In this document: positions 46,747 through 55,900 of the stretch, piece after piece
How positions within the stretch are numbered: position 1 is the stretch's first letter
Layout: every line of letters begins with the position of its first letter
Assembly (NCBI RefSeq): GCF_008041935.1
Contig: NZ_VKAC01000001.1
Coordinates: 124,001 to 188,000, forward strand
Source of the DNA: Quadrisphaera setariae
Lineage (GTDB): Bacteria > Actinomycetota > Actinomycetes > Actinomycetales > Quadrisphaeraceae
Length of the DNA: 64,000 nucleotides
Reading direction: 5' to 3'
Notes under the pieces: model-generated
Database searches by the model: none
Seen by the model: the letters and a program-made list of their open reading frames with translations, nothing else
What the model was told of the DNA's origin: nothing
Translations under genes and position numbers: made by a program

Positions 46747-48462
46747 TCAGGCGTTGAGCAGCGGGCGCGAGTCGGGTGCCTCCCGGCGCGCGGCGTCGGC
46801 CGCCTCGTCGTCGGGCAGCTCCTGGCTGGCCCGCTCCGCCGCGACGCGCTCGGTGTAGCTGCGGACCTCCTCGGCGACCCGCGCGTCGTCCCACCCGAGC
46901 ACCGGGGCCACGAGCTCGGCCACGGCCTGCGCGGAACCGACGCCGCGGTGGCCGTACTCGATGGACATGCGGGTGCGCCGGGCCAGGAAGTCGTCCAGGT
47001 GCAGCGCCCCCTCGTGGGTGGCCGCGTGGACGACCTCCACGCGCAGGTAGTCCTCCGCGCCCTCGAGCGGCTCGAGCAGGTCGGGCCTGTCGCGGCCCAG
47101 GTCGAGCAGGTCGAGCGCCTCCGAGCCGTACCTGTTGAGCAGGTGCAGCACCCGGTGCTCGGGGACGCCGTAGCGCGCGGCCAGGGAGGGGACCTGGTTC
47201 ACCAGCGCGTGGTAGCCGTCAGCGCCCAGCAGGGGCACGTGCTCGGTCACCGAGGGCGGCACCTGCGAGCCGAGGTCGGCCTTGGCGGCGTCGACGGCGT
47301 CGGCGGCCATGACGCGGTACGTCGTGTACTTGCCCCCGGCGATGGAGACCAGCCCCGGCTGCGGGCGGGCCACGGCGTGCTCGCGCGACAAGGAGCTCGT
47401 GCCCTCGTCCTCACCGGCCAGCAGCGGCCTCAGGCCGGCGTAGACGCCGCGGACGTCGTCCCTGGTCAGCGGCGTGCGCAGCACGGTGTTGGCGTGCTCG
47501 AGGATGTAGTCGATGTCCGCGCGGGTGGCCGCCGGGTGCGCCCTGTCGAGGGACCAGTCGGTGTCCGTCGTCCCGATGATCCACCGGGTTCCCCACGGGA
47601 TGAAGAACAGGACCGACTTCTCCGTGCGCAGGATCAGTCCCGTCTCGGAGGCGAACCGGTCGCGCGGGACGACGATGTGCACGCCCTTGGACGCGCGCAC
47701 CCGGAACCTGCCGCGCCCTCCGGCGAGGTGCTGCATGTCGTCGGTCCACACGCCGGTGCAGTTGATGACCACCGTCGCGCGCACGTCGGTGGTCTCGCCC
47801 GTCTCGACGTCGCGCACGGTGGCACCGACGATGCGGTCGCCCTCGTGGAGCAGGGACACCACCTCGGTGCTGCTGCGCGCCACCGCGCCGTAGTGGGCGG
47901 CGGTCCTCAGGACGGCGAGGGTGTGGCGGGCGTCGTCGGCCTGGGCGTCGTAGTAGCGCATCGCCCCGACGAAGGCGTCGGGCTTCAGCCCCGGTGCGAG
48001 GCGCAGGGCCCCGCGGCGGGTGAGGCTCTTGAAGCCCGGCACCGAGCGGGCGCCGCCCATGGTGTCGTACATGGTCAGACCGGCGGCCATGTAGGGCCGC
48101 TCCCAGATGCGGTGGTTGAGCGGGTAGAGGAACGACACCGGCTTGACCAGGTGCGGGCAGATGCGCGTGAGCATGAGCTCGCGCTCCTTGAGCGCCTCGC
48201 GCACCAGCGAGAAGTTCAGCTGCTCCAGGTAGCGCAGCCCGCCGTGGAAGAGCTTGGACGAGCGCGAGGAGGTCCCCGAGGCCCAGTCGCGCTGCTCCAC
48301 CACCGCGGTGCGCAGACCCCGGGTGGCCGCGTCGAGCGCCACCCCGGCGCCCGTGACGCCACCGCCGATGACGAGCACGTCGAACGGCGCCTCGCCGAGC
48401 GCCTTCCAGGCCCGCTCCCGGTACTCCGGGCCCAGCGTGCTGTCCTGCGTCGCAGCCGTCAT
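46747..48462 (-). CDS. glpD: Glycerol-3-phosphate dehydrogenase, FAD-dependent, copy 1
   Basis: Respiratory G3P dehydrogenase of 571 residues that oxidises sn-glycerol 3-phosphate to dihydroxyacetone phosphate. FAD motif [66 protein letters not shown]; and [12 protein letters not shown], all GlpD hallmarks. The C-terminal ~130-residue helical domain ([28 protein letters not shown]) is present. The ATG is at 48462. It lies 95 bases after a SorC-type regulator on the same strand. It and the second copy at 49.7 kb are clearly diverged, so the copies may serve different polyol phosphates. Confidence 0.93.
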   Translation of the reverse strand: MTAATQDSTLGPEYRERAWKALGEAPFDVLVIGGGVTGAGVALDAATRGLRTAVVEQRDWASGTSSRSSKLFHGGLRYLEQLNFSLVREALKERELMLTRICPHLVKPVSFLYPLNHRIWERPYMAAGLTMYDTMGGARSVPGFKSLTRRGALRLAPGLKPDAFVGAMRYYDAQADDARHTLAVLRTAAHYGAVARSSTEVVSLLHEGDRIVGATVRDVETGETTDVRATVVINCTGVWTDDMQHLAGGRGRFRVRASKGVHIVVPRDRFASETGLILRTEKSVLFFIPWGTRWIIGTTDTDWSLDRAHPAATRADIDYILEHANTVLRTPLTRDDVRGVYAGLRPLLAGEDEGTSSLSREHAVARPQPGLVSIAGGKYTTYRVMAADAVDAAKADLGSQVPPSVTEHVPLLGADGYHALVNQVPSLAARYGVPEHRVLHLLNRYGSEALDLLDLGRDRPDLLEPLEGAEDYLRVEVVHAATHEGALHLDDFLARRTRMSIEYGHRGVGSAQAVAELVAPVLGWDDARVAEEVRSYTERVAAERASQELPDDEAADAARREAPDSRPLLNA

Positions 48463-48557
48463 GACGATCGCTCCCTCGCGCCCTCGGTCACAGGGGGACG
48501 GGCGCCGGGGCCCGTTCCGCTGCGGGCAGCGTAGGTCGGGCCCCGCGGGCGTGCCCG

Positions 48558-49526
48558 TCAGAGCGCTCGCCGGGTCACCGCGCGGGCCGAGAGCAGCTCG
48601 CGCGCGGCGCGCTCGTCGAGCACCAGGTCGGTGACCAGGCCCGCGGCCAGCGCCGCCAGCAGGCCGGGCACCTTGGCCTCGTCCGCGACGGCGCAGATGC
48701 GGCGCGGGATCCGGCGCAGGACGGGCGGCACCGGGCCGGAGGAGCGGGCGTTGAGCGGCAGCCCCTCCCACGAGCCGTCGGCCCGCAGGAACACGGTGCA
48801 CACGTCTCCGACGGCCGTGGCGGTGAGGGCGGCGCGGTCGGGACCGGTGAGGTAGCCCTCCGCCCAGACGCGGCTGGGGACCGCCCCGCCGAAGGCGCCG
48901 ATGCCGAAGAGGGCGACGTCGGCGGCGTGCTGCAGGCGCAGCACCCGCTGCACGCTCCGCTCGCGCCACATCGCCTGCCGGGTCTCCACGTGGTCGAAGA
49001 ACGCCGGCACCGGGAAGTGGTGCACCTGCGCGTCCCAGGCGGCGGCGAACCTCCCCAGCACGTCGGTGCCGTAGCCGACGCCGCTGCTGAGGGTGTTCAT
49101 GGCCCCGTTGAGCTGGACCACCTGGACGTCGGCGAGGGGGCGGGCGAGGAGGTGCTCGCTGACCGCGCTCGTGGTGGTGCCCCAGGCGACCCCCACGATC
49201 ATCCCCGCGGCCACCGCGCTGTCGAGCACGCGTCCGGCCGTGCGGGCCACCAGGTGCAGCCGCTCGACGGCGCCGACCCCGTCGGGGAGGGGCACGACGC
49301 GGGTCGAGACGCCGTGGCGGTGGGCGATCTCCTGCTCCACCACCGATGCACGTCCGTGCACGGGCACCACCTGGATGGAGACGATCCCGGCCGCCCGGGC
49401 CGTCTCCAGGAGACGGGAGACGGTGGAGCGGGAGACCCCCTCCTCCGAGGCGATGGCCTCCATGGTCTCCCTGCTCAGGTAGTACTTCCGCGCCACGCGC
49501 TCGAGGCGCTCGTCGTCTCGACCCAC
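48558..49526 (-). CDS. SorC/DeoR-type sugar-binding transcriptional regulator
   Basis: Regulator of 322 residues. The N-terminal helix-turn-helix (ARKYYLSRETMEAIASEEG, SRSTVSRLLETARAAGIV) is followed by a SorC sugar-phosphate-binding domain with VGVAWGTTTSAVSEHL, VVQLNGAMN and LFGIGAFGG. Such proteins sense phosphorylated sugars. The GTG at 49526 is chosen because a GAGGGGG site lies about 7 bases upstream; GTG 49532 is also possible. It sits between the two divergent glpD genes, so it probably controls the polyol island. Confidence 0.87.
   Translation of the reverse strand: MGRDDERLERVARKYYLSRETMEAIASEEGVSRSTVSRLLETARAAGIVSIQVVPVHGRASVVEQEIAHRHGVSTRVVPLPDGVGAVERLHLVARTAGRVLDSAVAAGMIVGVAWGTTTSAVSEHLLARPLADVQVVQLNGAMNTLSSGVGYGTDVLGRFAAAWDAQVHHFPVPAFFDHVETRQAMWRERSVQRVLRLQHAADVALFGIGAFGGAVPSRVWAEGYLTGPDRAALTATAVGDVCTVFLRADGSWEGLPLNARSSGPVPPVLRRIPRRICAVADEAKVPGLLAALAAGLVTDLVLDERAARELLSARAVTRRAL
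49346..49361. promoter_or_regulatory. Possible second operator inside the SorC-type gene
   Basis: (A)TGCAC-GTCC-GTGCAC repeats the motif found in the divergent promoter region, with centres 227 bases apart. It falls in codons for about residues 55-60 of the regulator, so it could be coincidental coding sequence. Confidence 0.3.
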
Positions 49527-49572
49527 CGCCACGCCCCCTCGTCGCCGCACAGCCGCACCCAGGGCGGGCGAC

Positions 49573-49588
49573 GTGCACGTCTGTGCAC
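49573..49588. promoter_or_regulatory. Candidate operator between the SorC-type gene and glpD2
   Basis: GTGCAC-GTCT-GTGCAC, two palindromic hexamers spaced by 4 bases, lies in the 151-base divergent gap. It is a natural site for autoregulation and for control of glpD2-glpF-glpK. The rest of the gap is GC-rich with no clear -10 elements. Confidence 0.45.
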
Positions 49589-49677
49589 CAGATTGCCGCA
49601 ACCCTCGGCGGCGGGCCAGGGTCGACCCCGAACGGAGCCGGCCGCCGACGTCGGCGGCCCCGACGGAGAGGCCCACG

Positions 49678-51486
49678 ATGACGTCCTCCACCACCTCGAC
49701 CGGCACCCCCCGCGGCACGGGCAGCACCGGCAGCACGGCGCTCTCACCGGCGGCGCGCGACCGCGCACTGGAGCGCCTCGCCGCCGAGCAGCTCGACGTC
49801 CTCGTCATCGGCGGTGGCGTCACCGGTGCCGGCGCCGCGCTCGACGCGGCCAGCCGGGGCCTCACCGTCGGCCTGCTCGAGCAGCGCGACTGGGCCTCCG
49901 GCACGTCCAGCCGCGCGAGCAAGCTCGTGCACGGCGGCCTGCGCTACCTCGAGATGCTCGACTTCGCCCTGGTGCACGAGGCCCTGCAGGAGCGGGGGCT
50001 GCTCGTCGGGCGCCTCGCGCCGCACCTCGTGCACCCCGTGCCGTTCCTCTACCCGCTGCAGCACCGGCTGTGGGAGCGGGCCTACGTGGGCGCCGGCATC
50101 GCCCTGTACGACGCGCTCGCCGGGGTCTTCGGCCGCATCGGGGGGCGCGGCGTGCCGCTGCACCGCCACCTGTCGCACCGCGCCCTGGCGCGCGTGGCGC
50201 CCTCGCTGCGGCCGGACGCCGCGGTGGGCGCGATCCGCTACTACGACGCCAAGGTCGACGACGCGCGCTTCGTCGAGGTGCTCGTCCGCACCGCGGTGGG
50301 CCACGGGGTGGCCGCCGCCAGCAGGGTCACCGTCACCGGGTACCTGGAGGAGGGCGGCCGCGTCGCGGGGGTCACCGCCGTCGACCTGGAGACCGGCCGG
50401 GAGCTGCAGGTCCGCGCCCGGCACGTCATCGGAGCCACCGGGGTGTGGACCGAGCAGACCCAGGAGCTGTTCCGCGCCCAGGGCCTGCAGGTGCGGGCGT
50501 CCAAGGGCGTGCACATCGTCGTCCCCCGGGACGCCGTGGCCGGTGAGGACGGCTTCATCCTCAAGACCGAGAAGAGCGTGCTCTTCATCATCCCGTGGAC
50601 CACGCACTGGGTGATCGGGACCACGGACACCCCCTGGGACCTCGCCAAGGACCACCCGGTGGCCAGCGCCGCCGACGTCGACTACCTGCTCGCCCAGGCC
50701 AACGCCGTGCTGCGGCGCCCCCTCACCCGTGACGACGTCCTGGGCGTCTGGACCGGGCTGCGCCCGCTCATCCAGCCGGTCTCCTCCGACGGCTCGGCCA
50801 CCACCAAGGTCTCCCGCGAGCACACCACCGCCACGGTGCGCCCCGGCCTGACCGTCATCGCGGGCGGCAAGTACACGACGTACCGGGTGATGGCCCGCGA
50901 CGTCGTCGACGTCGCCCTGGCCGACCGCGCCCCCGGCGACCCGGTGGCCCCGGCCGGGGAGGTCCCGGCCTCGCTCACCGACCAGCTGCCCCTGGCCGGT
51001 GCGGACGGCTACGCCGTCCGCTGGAACCAGCGCCACCGCCTGGCCGCCTCCCGCGGCTGGAGCGAGGAGCGCGTCGTCCACCTGCTGCACCGCTACGGCT
51101 CCCTGGTCGACGAGGTGATCGCCCTCGTGGACGACGACCCGTCCCTCGGCGAGCCGCTGGAGGGCGCACCCCACCACCTGCGGGCCGAGGTGGTCTACGC
51201 GGCCACCCACGAGGGCGCTCTGCACCTGGAGGACGTGCTCACCCGCCGGACGCGCCTGTCCTACGAGCAGGCCGACCGGGGCACCGCGTCCGCGCGCTCC
51301 GCCGCCGAGCTCATGGCCGGCCCCCTGGGGTGGAGCGCCGAGCAGGTCGAGCAGGAGGTGGCCACCTACCTCGAGCGGGTCGCCGCGGAGCGGGCCGCCG
51401 AGGTCGAGCCCGACGACGCCTCCGCCGAGCGCGCCCGCCTGCGCGCGCCGGAGATCCGGCCGCTTCCGGTGGCCGCCGGCGCCTGA
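49678..51486 (+). CDS. glpD: Glycerol-3-phosphate dehydrogenase, FAD-dependent, copy 2
   Basis: Second GlpD-family flavoprotein, 602 residues. [64 protein letters not shown] and [12 protein letters not shown] are conserved, and the C-terminal domain [27 protein letters not shown] is intact. A ~30-residue Ser/Thr/Gly-rich N terminus precedes the FAD fold. It begins the plus-strand glpD-glpF-glpK run and is the likelier partner of GlpK in glycerol use. Confidence 0.93.
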   Translation: MTSSTTSTGTPRGTGSTGSTALSPAARDRALERLAAEQLDVLVIGGGVTGAGAALDAASRGLTVGLLEQRDWASGTSSRASKLVHGGLRYLEMLDFALVHEALQERGLLVGRLAPHLVHPVPFLYPLQHRLWERAYVGAGIALYDALAGVFGRIGGRGVPLHRHLSHRALARVAPSLRPDAAVGAIRYYDAKVDDARFVEVLVRTAVGHGVAAASRVTVTGYLEEGGRVAGVTAVDLETGRELQVRARHVIGATGVWTEQTQELFRAQGLQVRASKGVHIVVPRDAVAGEDGFILKTEKSVLFIIPWTTHWVIGTTDTPWDLAKDHPVASAADVDYLLAQANAVLRRPLTRDDVLGVWTGLRPLIQPVSSDGSATTKVSREHTTATVRPGLTVIAGGKYTTYRVMARDVVDVALADRAPGDPVAPAGEVPASLTDQLPLAGADGYAVRWNQRHRLAASRGWSEERVVHLLHRYGSLVDEVIALVDDDPSLGEPLEGAPHHLRAEVVYAATHEGALHLEDVLTRRTRLSYEQADRGTASARSAAELMAGPLGWSAEQVEQEVATYLERVAAERAAEVEPDDASAERARLRAPEIRPLPVAAGA

Positions 51487-51588
51487 TGGCAGGAGGGTGC
51501 CAGCGGACACCCGCCGCCCACCCACGAGAGAACACCCCCCGCGCCGCGGACGCGGCGCGGGGGCCGACCGGGACAGAGAGGTCCGACC

Positions 51589-52323
51589 GTGTCACTCACC
51601 AGCGTCTTCTTCTCCGAGGTCTTCGGCACCGCCCTGCTCGTCCTCTTCGGCGTCGGCGTCGTCGCCAACGTCCTGCTGGCCCGCACCAAGGGACGCGGCG
51701 CCGACTGGCTGCTCATCAGCTTCGGCTGGGGCCTGGCGGTCTTCGTCGGCGTCTTCGTCGCCTGGCGCTCCGGAGCGCACCTCAACCCCGCCGTCACCCT
51801 CGGCCTGCTGGCCTCCGGCACCGACAACTACAGCACCGAGGCCAACCCGGTGGCGGTGACCTTCGCCAGCACGGTGGTGTACCTCGCCGCCGAGATGGTC
51901 GGGGCCTTCATCGGCGCCGTGCTGGCCTGGCTGGTCTACCGCAAGCACTACGACGCCGAGGAGGACGCCGGCACCGTGCTGGGCACCTTCTCCACCGGGC
52001 CGGAGATCCGCAGCTACGGCTGGAACCTCGTCACCGAGGTGATCGCCACCTTCACGCTCGTCTACGTGATCCTGCAGTTCGGCAACACCCCGACCCAGGT
52101 CGGGCCGCTCAACGTCGCCCTGCTCGTGGTGGCCATCGGCGCCTCCCTCGGAGGACCCACGGGGTACGCCATCAACCCCGCCCGCGACCTCGGCCCGCGC
52201 CTGGCGCACGCCGTCCTGCCGATCCGGCACAAGGGCGGGAACGACTGGGGCTACGCCTGGGTCCCCGTGGTGGGCCCGATCATCGGTGGCGTCCTCGCGG
52301 GCCTGGTCTCGCGGGTCTTCTGA
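51589..52323 (+). CDS. glpF: Glycerol uptake facilitator (MIP family)
   Basis: Aquaglyceroporin of 244 residues with six membrane helices and the two pore loops. The NPA boxes are [11 protein letters not shown] and [12 protein letters not shown]; the Asp after the second NPA (NPARD) is the mark of glycerol-conducting members. The start is GTG 51589, with GAGAGG upstream. It lies 102 bases after glpD2 and 56 bases before glpK; the gaps hold no other gene. Confidence 0.93.
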   Translation: MSLTSVFFSEVFGTALLVLFGVGVVANVLLARTKGRGADWLLISFGWGLAVFVGVFVAWRSGAHLNPAVTLGLLASGTDNYSTEANPVAVTFASTVVYLAAEMVGAFIGAVLAWLVYRKHYDAEEDAGTVLGTFSTGPEIRSYGWNLVTEVIATFTLVYVILQFGNTPTQVGPLNVALLVVAIGASLGGPTGYAINPARDLGPRLAHAVLPIRHKGGNDWGYAWVPVVGPIIGGVLAGLVSRVF

Positions 52324-52379
52324 GCCGCCCGCTCCACCTTCAGCACCAGCACCTGCAACGACGCACAGGAGGAACCGAC

Positions 52380-53897
52380 GTGGCCAGTGTCATCGCCGCC
52401 ATCGACCAGGGCACCACGAGCACCCGCTGCATGCTGTTCGACCACGACGGCAAGGTCGTGGCCGTCGGCCAGAAGGAGCACCAGCAGATCTTCCCCAGGG
52501 CCGGCTGGGTGGAGCACGACGCCGAGGAGATCTGGTCCAACACCCGCGAGGTGGTCGGGCAGGCCCTCGGCAAGGGCAACGTCAGCTCCGGCGACATCGC
52601 CGCCGTCGGCATCACCAACCAGCGCGAGACCGCGGTGGTCTGGGACCGCACCACCGGCAAGCCCGTGTACAACGCCATCGTCTGGCAGGACACCCGCACC
52701 GACAGGATCGTCCGCGAGCTGGGCGATCTGGGCGGCGGCGCGGAGCGGTACAAGGACAAGGTGGGCCTTCCGCTGGCCACGTACTTCGCCGGCCCGAAGG
52801 TGAAGTGGATCCTCGACAACGTCGACGGCGCCCGGGCGAAGGCCGAGTCCGGTGACCTGCTCATGGGCACCATCGAGACCTGGCTGATCTGGAACATGAC
52901 CGGCGGGACCGACGGCGGCCTGCACATCACCGACGTGTCCAACGCCTCGCGAACCATGCTCATGGACTACCGGTCCCTGAGCTGGGACGAGGACATCGCC
53001 GCGGAGATGGGCATCCCCACCTCGATGCTCCCGCGCATCGTGTCCAACTCCGAGGAGTACGGCAAGGCCCGCGCGCAGGGGCTGCTGGCCGGGGTGCCGA
53101 TCGCCGGCTCGCTGGGGGACCAGCAGGCCGCGACCTTCGGGCAGGTCTGCTTCACCAAGGGCATGGCCAAGAACACCTACGGCACCGGCAACTTCATGCT
53201 CCTGAACACCGGCGAGGAGGCGGTTCCCTCCAAGAACGGCCTGCTGACCACGCTGTGCTACCAGATCGGCGACAAGAAGCCGGTGTACGCGCTGGAGGGC
53301 TCCATCGCCGTCACCGGCTCGCTGGTGCAGTGGGTGCGCGACAACCTCCGCCTCATCGGCGGGGCCGCGGAGATCGAGGCGGTGGCGAAGTCGGTCGACG
53401 ACAACGGCGGCGCCTACTTCGTGCCGGCGTTCTCGGGCCTGTTCGCCCCGCACTGGCGCTCCGACGCCCGCGGCGCGATCGTCGGCCTGACCCGCTACGT
53501 CAACCGCGGCCACCTGGCCCGCGCGGTGCTGGAGGCCACGGCGTACCAGACCCGCGAGGTGCTCGAGGCGATGAACGCCGACTCCGGCGTCGACCTCACC
53601 GAGCTCCGCGTGGACGGCGGCATGATCGCCAACGAGCTGCTCATGCAGTTCCAGGCGGACGTGCTGGGCGTGCCGGTGGTGCGCCCGAAGATCGCCGAGA
53701 CGACGGCGCTGGGGGCGGCGTACGCCGCCGGCCTCGCCGTGGGCTTCTGGGCCGACGAGGACGAGCTGACCGCGCAGTGGGCCGAGGACAAGCGCTGGGA
53801 GCCGGCCATGGACCGCGCCCAGGCCGACAGGTACTACCGCAAGTGGGGCAAGGCCGTGCAGCGCACCCTCGACTGGGTGGACGACGACGACGACTGA
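52380..53897 (+). CDS. glpK: Glycerol kinase
   Basis: Phosphorylates glycerol to sn-glycerol 3-phosphate. The 505-residue FGGY-family protein starts [20 protein letters not shown], with [17 protein letters not shown] and [25 protein letters not shown]-type motifs, [13 protein letters not shown], and the ATP-site [19 protein letters not shown]. The acidic tail DDDDD is not conserved. GTG 52380 follows a full AGGAGGAA site. It completes glpD-glpF-glpK. Confidence 0.95.
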   Translation: MASVIAAIDQGTTSTRCMLFDHDGKVVAVGQKEHQQIFPRAGWVEHDAEEIWSNTREVVGQALGKGNVSSGDIAAVGITNQRETAVVWDRTTGKPVYNAIVWQDTRTDRIVRELGDLGGGAERYKDKVGLPLATYFAGPKVKWILDNVDGARAKAESGDLLMGTIETWLIWNMTGGTDGGLHITDVSNASRTMLMDYRSLSWDEDIAAEMGIPTSMLPRIVSNSEEYGKARAQGLLAGVPIAGSLGDQQAATFGQVCFTKGMAKNTYGTGNFMLLNTGEEAVPSKNGLLTTLCYQIGDKKPVYALEGSIAVTGSLVQWVRDNLRLIGGAAEIEAVAKSVDDNGGAYFVPAFSGLFAPHWRSDARGAIVGLTRYVNRGHLARAVLEATAYQTREVLEAMNADSGVDLTELRVDGGMIANELLMQFQADVLGVPVVRPKIAETTALGAAYAAGLAVGFWADEDELTAQWAEDKRWEPAMDRAQADRYYRKWGKAVQRTLDWVDDDDD

Positions 53898-53909
53898 CGA
53901 GCCACACCC

Positions 53910-53968
53910 CGCGTGATCACGGGCGATCGGCCGCCCCCCCGCCGGGGTGGCCGATCGCCCGTGGTCAC
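53910..53968. terminator. Terminator between glpK and eltD
   Basis: 20-base arms (53910-53929 and 53949-53968), complementary with one G-T pair, with a C-rich/G-rich loop. It lies 12 bases after glpK and 12 beyond the opposing stop. Confidence 0.8.
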
Positions 53969-53980
53969 GGACGGGGCTGG

Positions 53981-55060
53981 TCAGGAGCCGGGGAGCAGGG
54001 AGACCTTGACGGACGTCGAGCCGGAGCCGACGAGGTCGAGGCCCTCCTGGAACTGCGACAGCGGCAGCTGGTGGCTGCAGATGTCGTCCATGGGCAGCAC
54101 GCCGGACTCCAGGATCGAGATGGCCTTCGGCCAGGTGTGCGGGCCCAGGTGGGCGCCGCGCACGTCCAGCTCCTTGTCGTCGCTGATGATCGACCAGTCG
54201 GCGCTGGCCTCGGACCCGAAGACGCCGTACTCGACGTAGGTGCCGAGCTTGCGCAGCAGGTTCAGGCCCTGCTTGACCGCCGCGGGGTGGCCGGTCCCCT
54301 CGATGTACACGTCGGCGCCGAAGCCGCCGGTGAGGCCGCGGACCACCTCGTAGATGTCGTCGGTGGTGATGTCGAGCGCGGTGTCGGCGCCGGAGCGCTT
54401 CGCCAGGTCGAGCTTGGAGGCCACGGCGTCCAGGGCCACGACGTGCGCGGCGCCCTTGGCCTTCGCCCCGGCGATCATGCCTAGCCCGATGGGGCCGCAC
54501 CCGGCGACCACCACGACGTCCTCGAACTGGATGTCGGCGCGCTCCACGGCGTGCAGGGAGCACGACAGCGGCTCCACGAACGCCGCGTGCGCCGGGGGGA
54601 GGTCCTTGGAGATCCGGTGGACGATCGCCTCGGGCGGGAACGTCATGAACTCCGCCATCGCGCCGGGCGTGCGGCGCTTGAAGCCGTAGAGGTCGTGCAC
54701 GGCGCACATGTGGTACGCCCCGCGCAGGCAGTAGCGGCACCTCCAGCACGGCACGATCTGCTCGGACGTGACGCGGTCGCCCACCGCCACGCCCCACCGC
54801 TGCGCCGCCTCCGAGCCGATCTCCTCGACCACCCCGACGAACTCGTGGCCGGGGACGACCTCCGTCTCGGCCCAGGCGGGGCGGTTCTCGTCGCCCCAGA
54901 ACTTCGCGGCGCCGTGGTAGCACTTGAGGTCGGAGGCGCAGATGCCCACGGCCTCGACGCGCACCAGCGCGCCGCCGTCGGGGAGCGACGGCTTCGCGAC
55001 CTCCTCGAGCCGGTAGTCCTCCGGTCCGTGGCACACCACGGCCTGCATCGTCTCGGCCAC
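53981..55060 (-). CDS. eltD: Erythritol/L-threitol dehydrogenase-like Zn alcohol dehydrogenase
   Basis: Medium-chain Zn-dependent dehydrogenase of 359 residues. GICASDLKCYHGAAKFWGDENRPAW and VPGHEFVG give the catalytic Zn ligands, and the four-Cys structural Zn site is in CWRCRYCLRGAYHMC. VVVAGCGPIGLGMIAGAKAKGA is the NAD-binding motif. The KFWGDENRPAWAETE and DLYGFKRRTPGAM segments match what I recall of the actinobacterial EltD class, which oxidises erythritol and L-threitol to L-erythrulose. It lies downstream of the isomerase and kinase genes on the same strand. The ATG at 55060 is the conserved start. Confidence 0.82.
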   Translation of the reverse strand: MAETMQAVVCHGPEDYRLEEVAKPSLPDGGALVRVEAVGICASDLKCYHGAAKFWGDENRPAWAETEVVPGHEFVGVVEEIGSEAAQRWGVAVGDRVTSEQIVPCWRCRYCLRGAYHMCAVHDLYGFKRRTPGAMAEFMTFPPEAIVHRISKDLPPAHAAFVEPLSCSLHAVERADIQFEDVVVVAGCGPIGLGMIAGAKAKGAAHVVALDAVASKLDLAKRSGADTALDITTDDIYEVVRGLTGGFGADVYIEGTGHPAAVKQGLNLLRKLGTYVEYGVFGSEASADWSIISDDKELDVRGAHLGPHTWPKAISILESGVLPMDDICSHQLPLSQFQEGLDLVGSGSTSVKVSLLPGS

Positions 55061-55184
55061 TCGGAGACCTCCTCGTCGACTGTCCGCGCCGCTGGCCGCA
55101 GACCGGCCGGGCGCCCTCCGCGGTCGACCCTAGGCGGCCCGCCCCCATCCAGCACTCTCCCGATCCAGCGCCGGTCCGACAGGT

Positions 55185-55265
55185 CTCCCACCGGCACTCG
55201 GGCGGGAGAGTGCCGGTGGGAGGGGCCCCGGACCGGCACTCGGGCGGGAGAGTGCCGGTCCGGGG
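55185..55265. repeat. Two copies of a 26-base palindromic repeat
   Basis: Identical 26-base cores at 55191-55216 and 55233-55258 (GGCACTC-GGGCGGGA-GAGTGCC inside CCGG ends) are 42 bases apart. Each extends into a longer stem: 15-base arms 55185-55199/55208-55222 and 16-base arms 55226-55241/55250-55265. They lie between the isomerase stop and eltD and may act as tandem terminators or a processing element. The rest of the 226-base gap holds another GCACTC at 55152-55157 and no gene. Confidence 0.7.
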
Positions 55266-55286
55266 CGGGAGGGGACGAGGGCAGGG

Positions 55287-55823
55287 TCAGGCGACGTCGG
55301 AGCCGGCGGCCTCCCGCTCGGCGTCCTCGAGGGAGCGCTGGCCGTCGGCGCCGTCGCTCTCGTAGGCGGTGATCGCGTCGACCTTCGCCGCCGACGCGCT
55401 CGAGGTGTCGAAGGTGTAACCCAGCCACTCGCGGGCCAGGCGGCGGGCCAGCTCGACGCCGACCACGCGCTGCCCGAAGCAGAGCACCTGGGCGTCGTTG
55501 CTCAGCACCGCGCGCTCCACCGAGAAGCTGTCGTGAGCGGTCACCGCGCGGATGCCGGGGACCTTGTTGGCGCTGATGGCCACGCCCAGGCCCGTGCCGC
55601 ACACGAGCAGCGCCCGGTCGGCCTTCCCGTCCCTGATGAGGCGCGCCGCGGCGACGGCGATGTGCGGGTAGGCGGTGTCACCGTCGGCGTCCACGCCGAC
55701 GTCGGTGACCTCGGAGACGCGGTCGTCGCCCTGCAGGTCCCTCTTGAGGACCTCCTTGTAGTCGAACCCGGCGTCGTCGCTGCCGACGACGATCCTCAGC
55801 TTGTCGGTCTGCTGGTCAGCCAC
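55287..55823 (-). CDS. RpiB/LacAB-family sugar-phosphate isomerase, probable tetrulose-phosphate isomerase
   Basis: Isomerase of 178 residues. [14 protein letters not shown], the catalytic Cys in [16 protein letters not shown] and [31 protein letters not shown] are RpiB-family motifs. The C-terminal ~25 residues are acidic and extra. With a DhaK-DhaL kinase upstream and an EltD-like dehydrogenase downstream, the likely reaction is D-erythrulose 4-phosphate to D-erythrose 4-phosphate (as for EryI/DerI-type proteins) instead of the ribose 5-phosphate reaction. The GTG at 55823 follows GAGGAG. Confidence 0.83.
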   Translation of the reverse strand: MADQQTDKLRIVVGSDDAGFDYKEVLKRDLQGDDRVSEVTDVGVDADGDTAYPHIAVAAARLIRDGKADRALLVCGTGLGVAISANKVPGIRAVTAHDSFSVERAVLSNDAQVLCFGQRVVGVELARRLAREWLGYTFDTSSASAAKVDAITAYESDGADGQRSLEDAEREAAGSDVA

Positions 55824-55900
55824 GTCGTGCTCCTCGTCCTTCTCGTCCCTGCGGGTCCTGTGCTCGTCCCGTACCCGGAGCGGGCCGGCTCACCGCTCCG

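Noticed and set aside
55185-55265. CIRCE operators for the polyol genes
   Set aside because: The half-sites agree, but the spacer is 8 and not 9, the stems extend far beyond the CIRCE length, and the position is at a gene end; reported as repeats instead.
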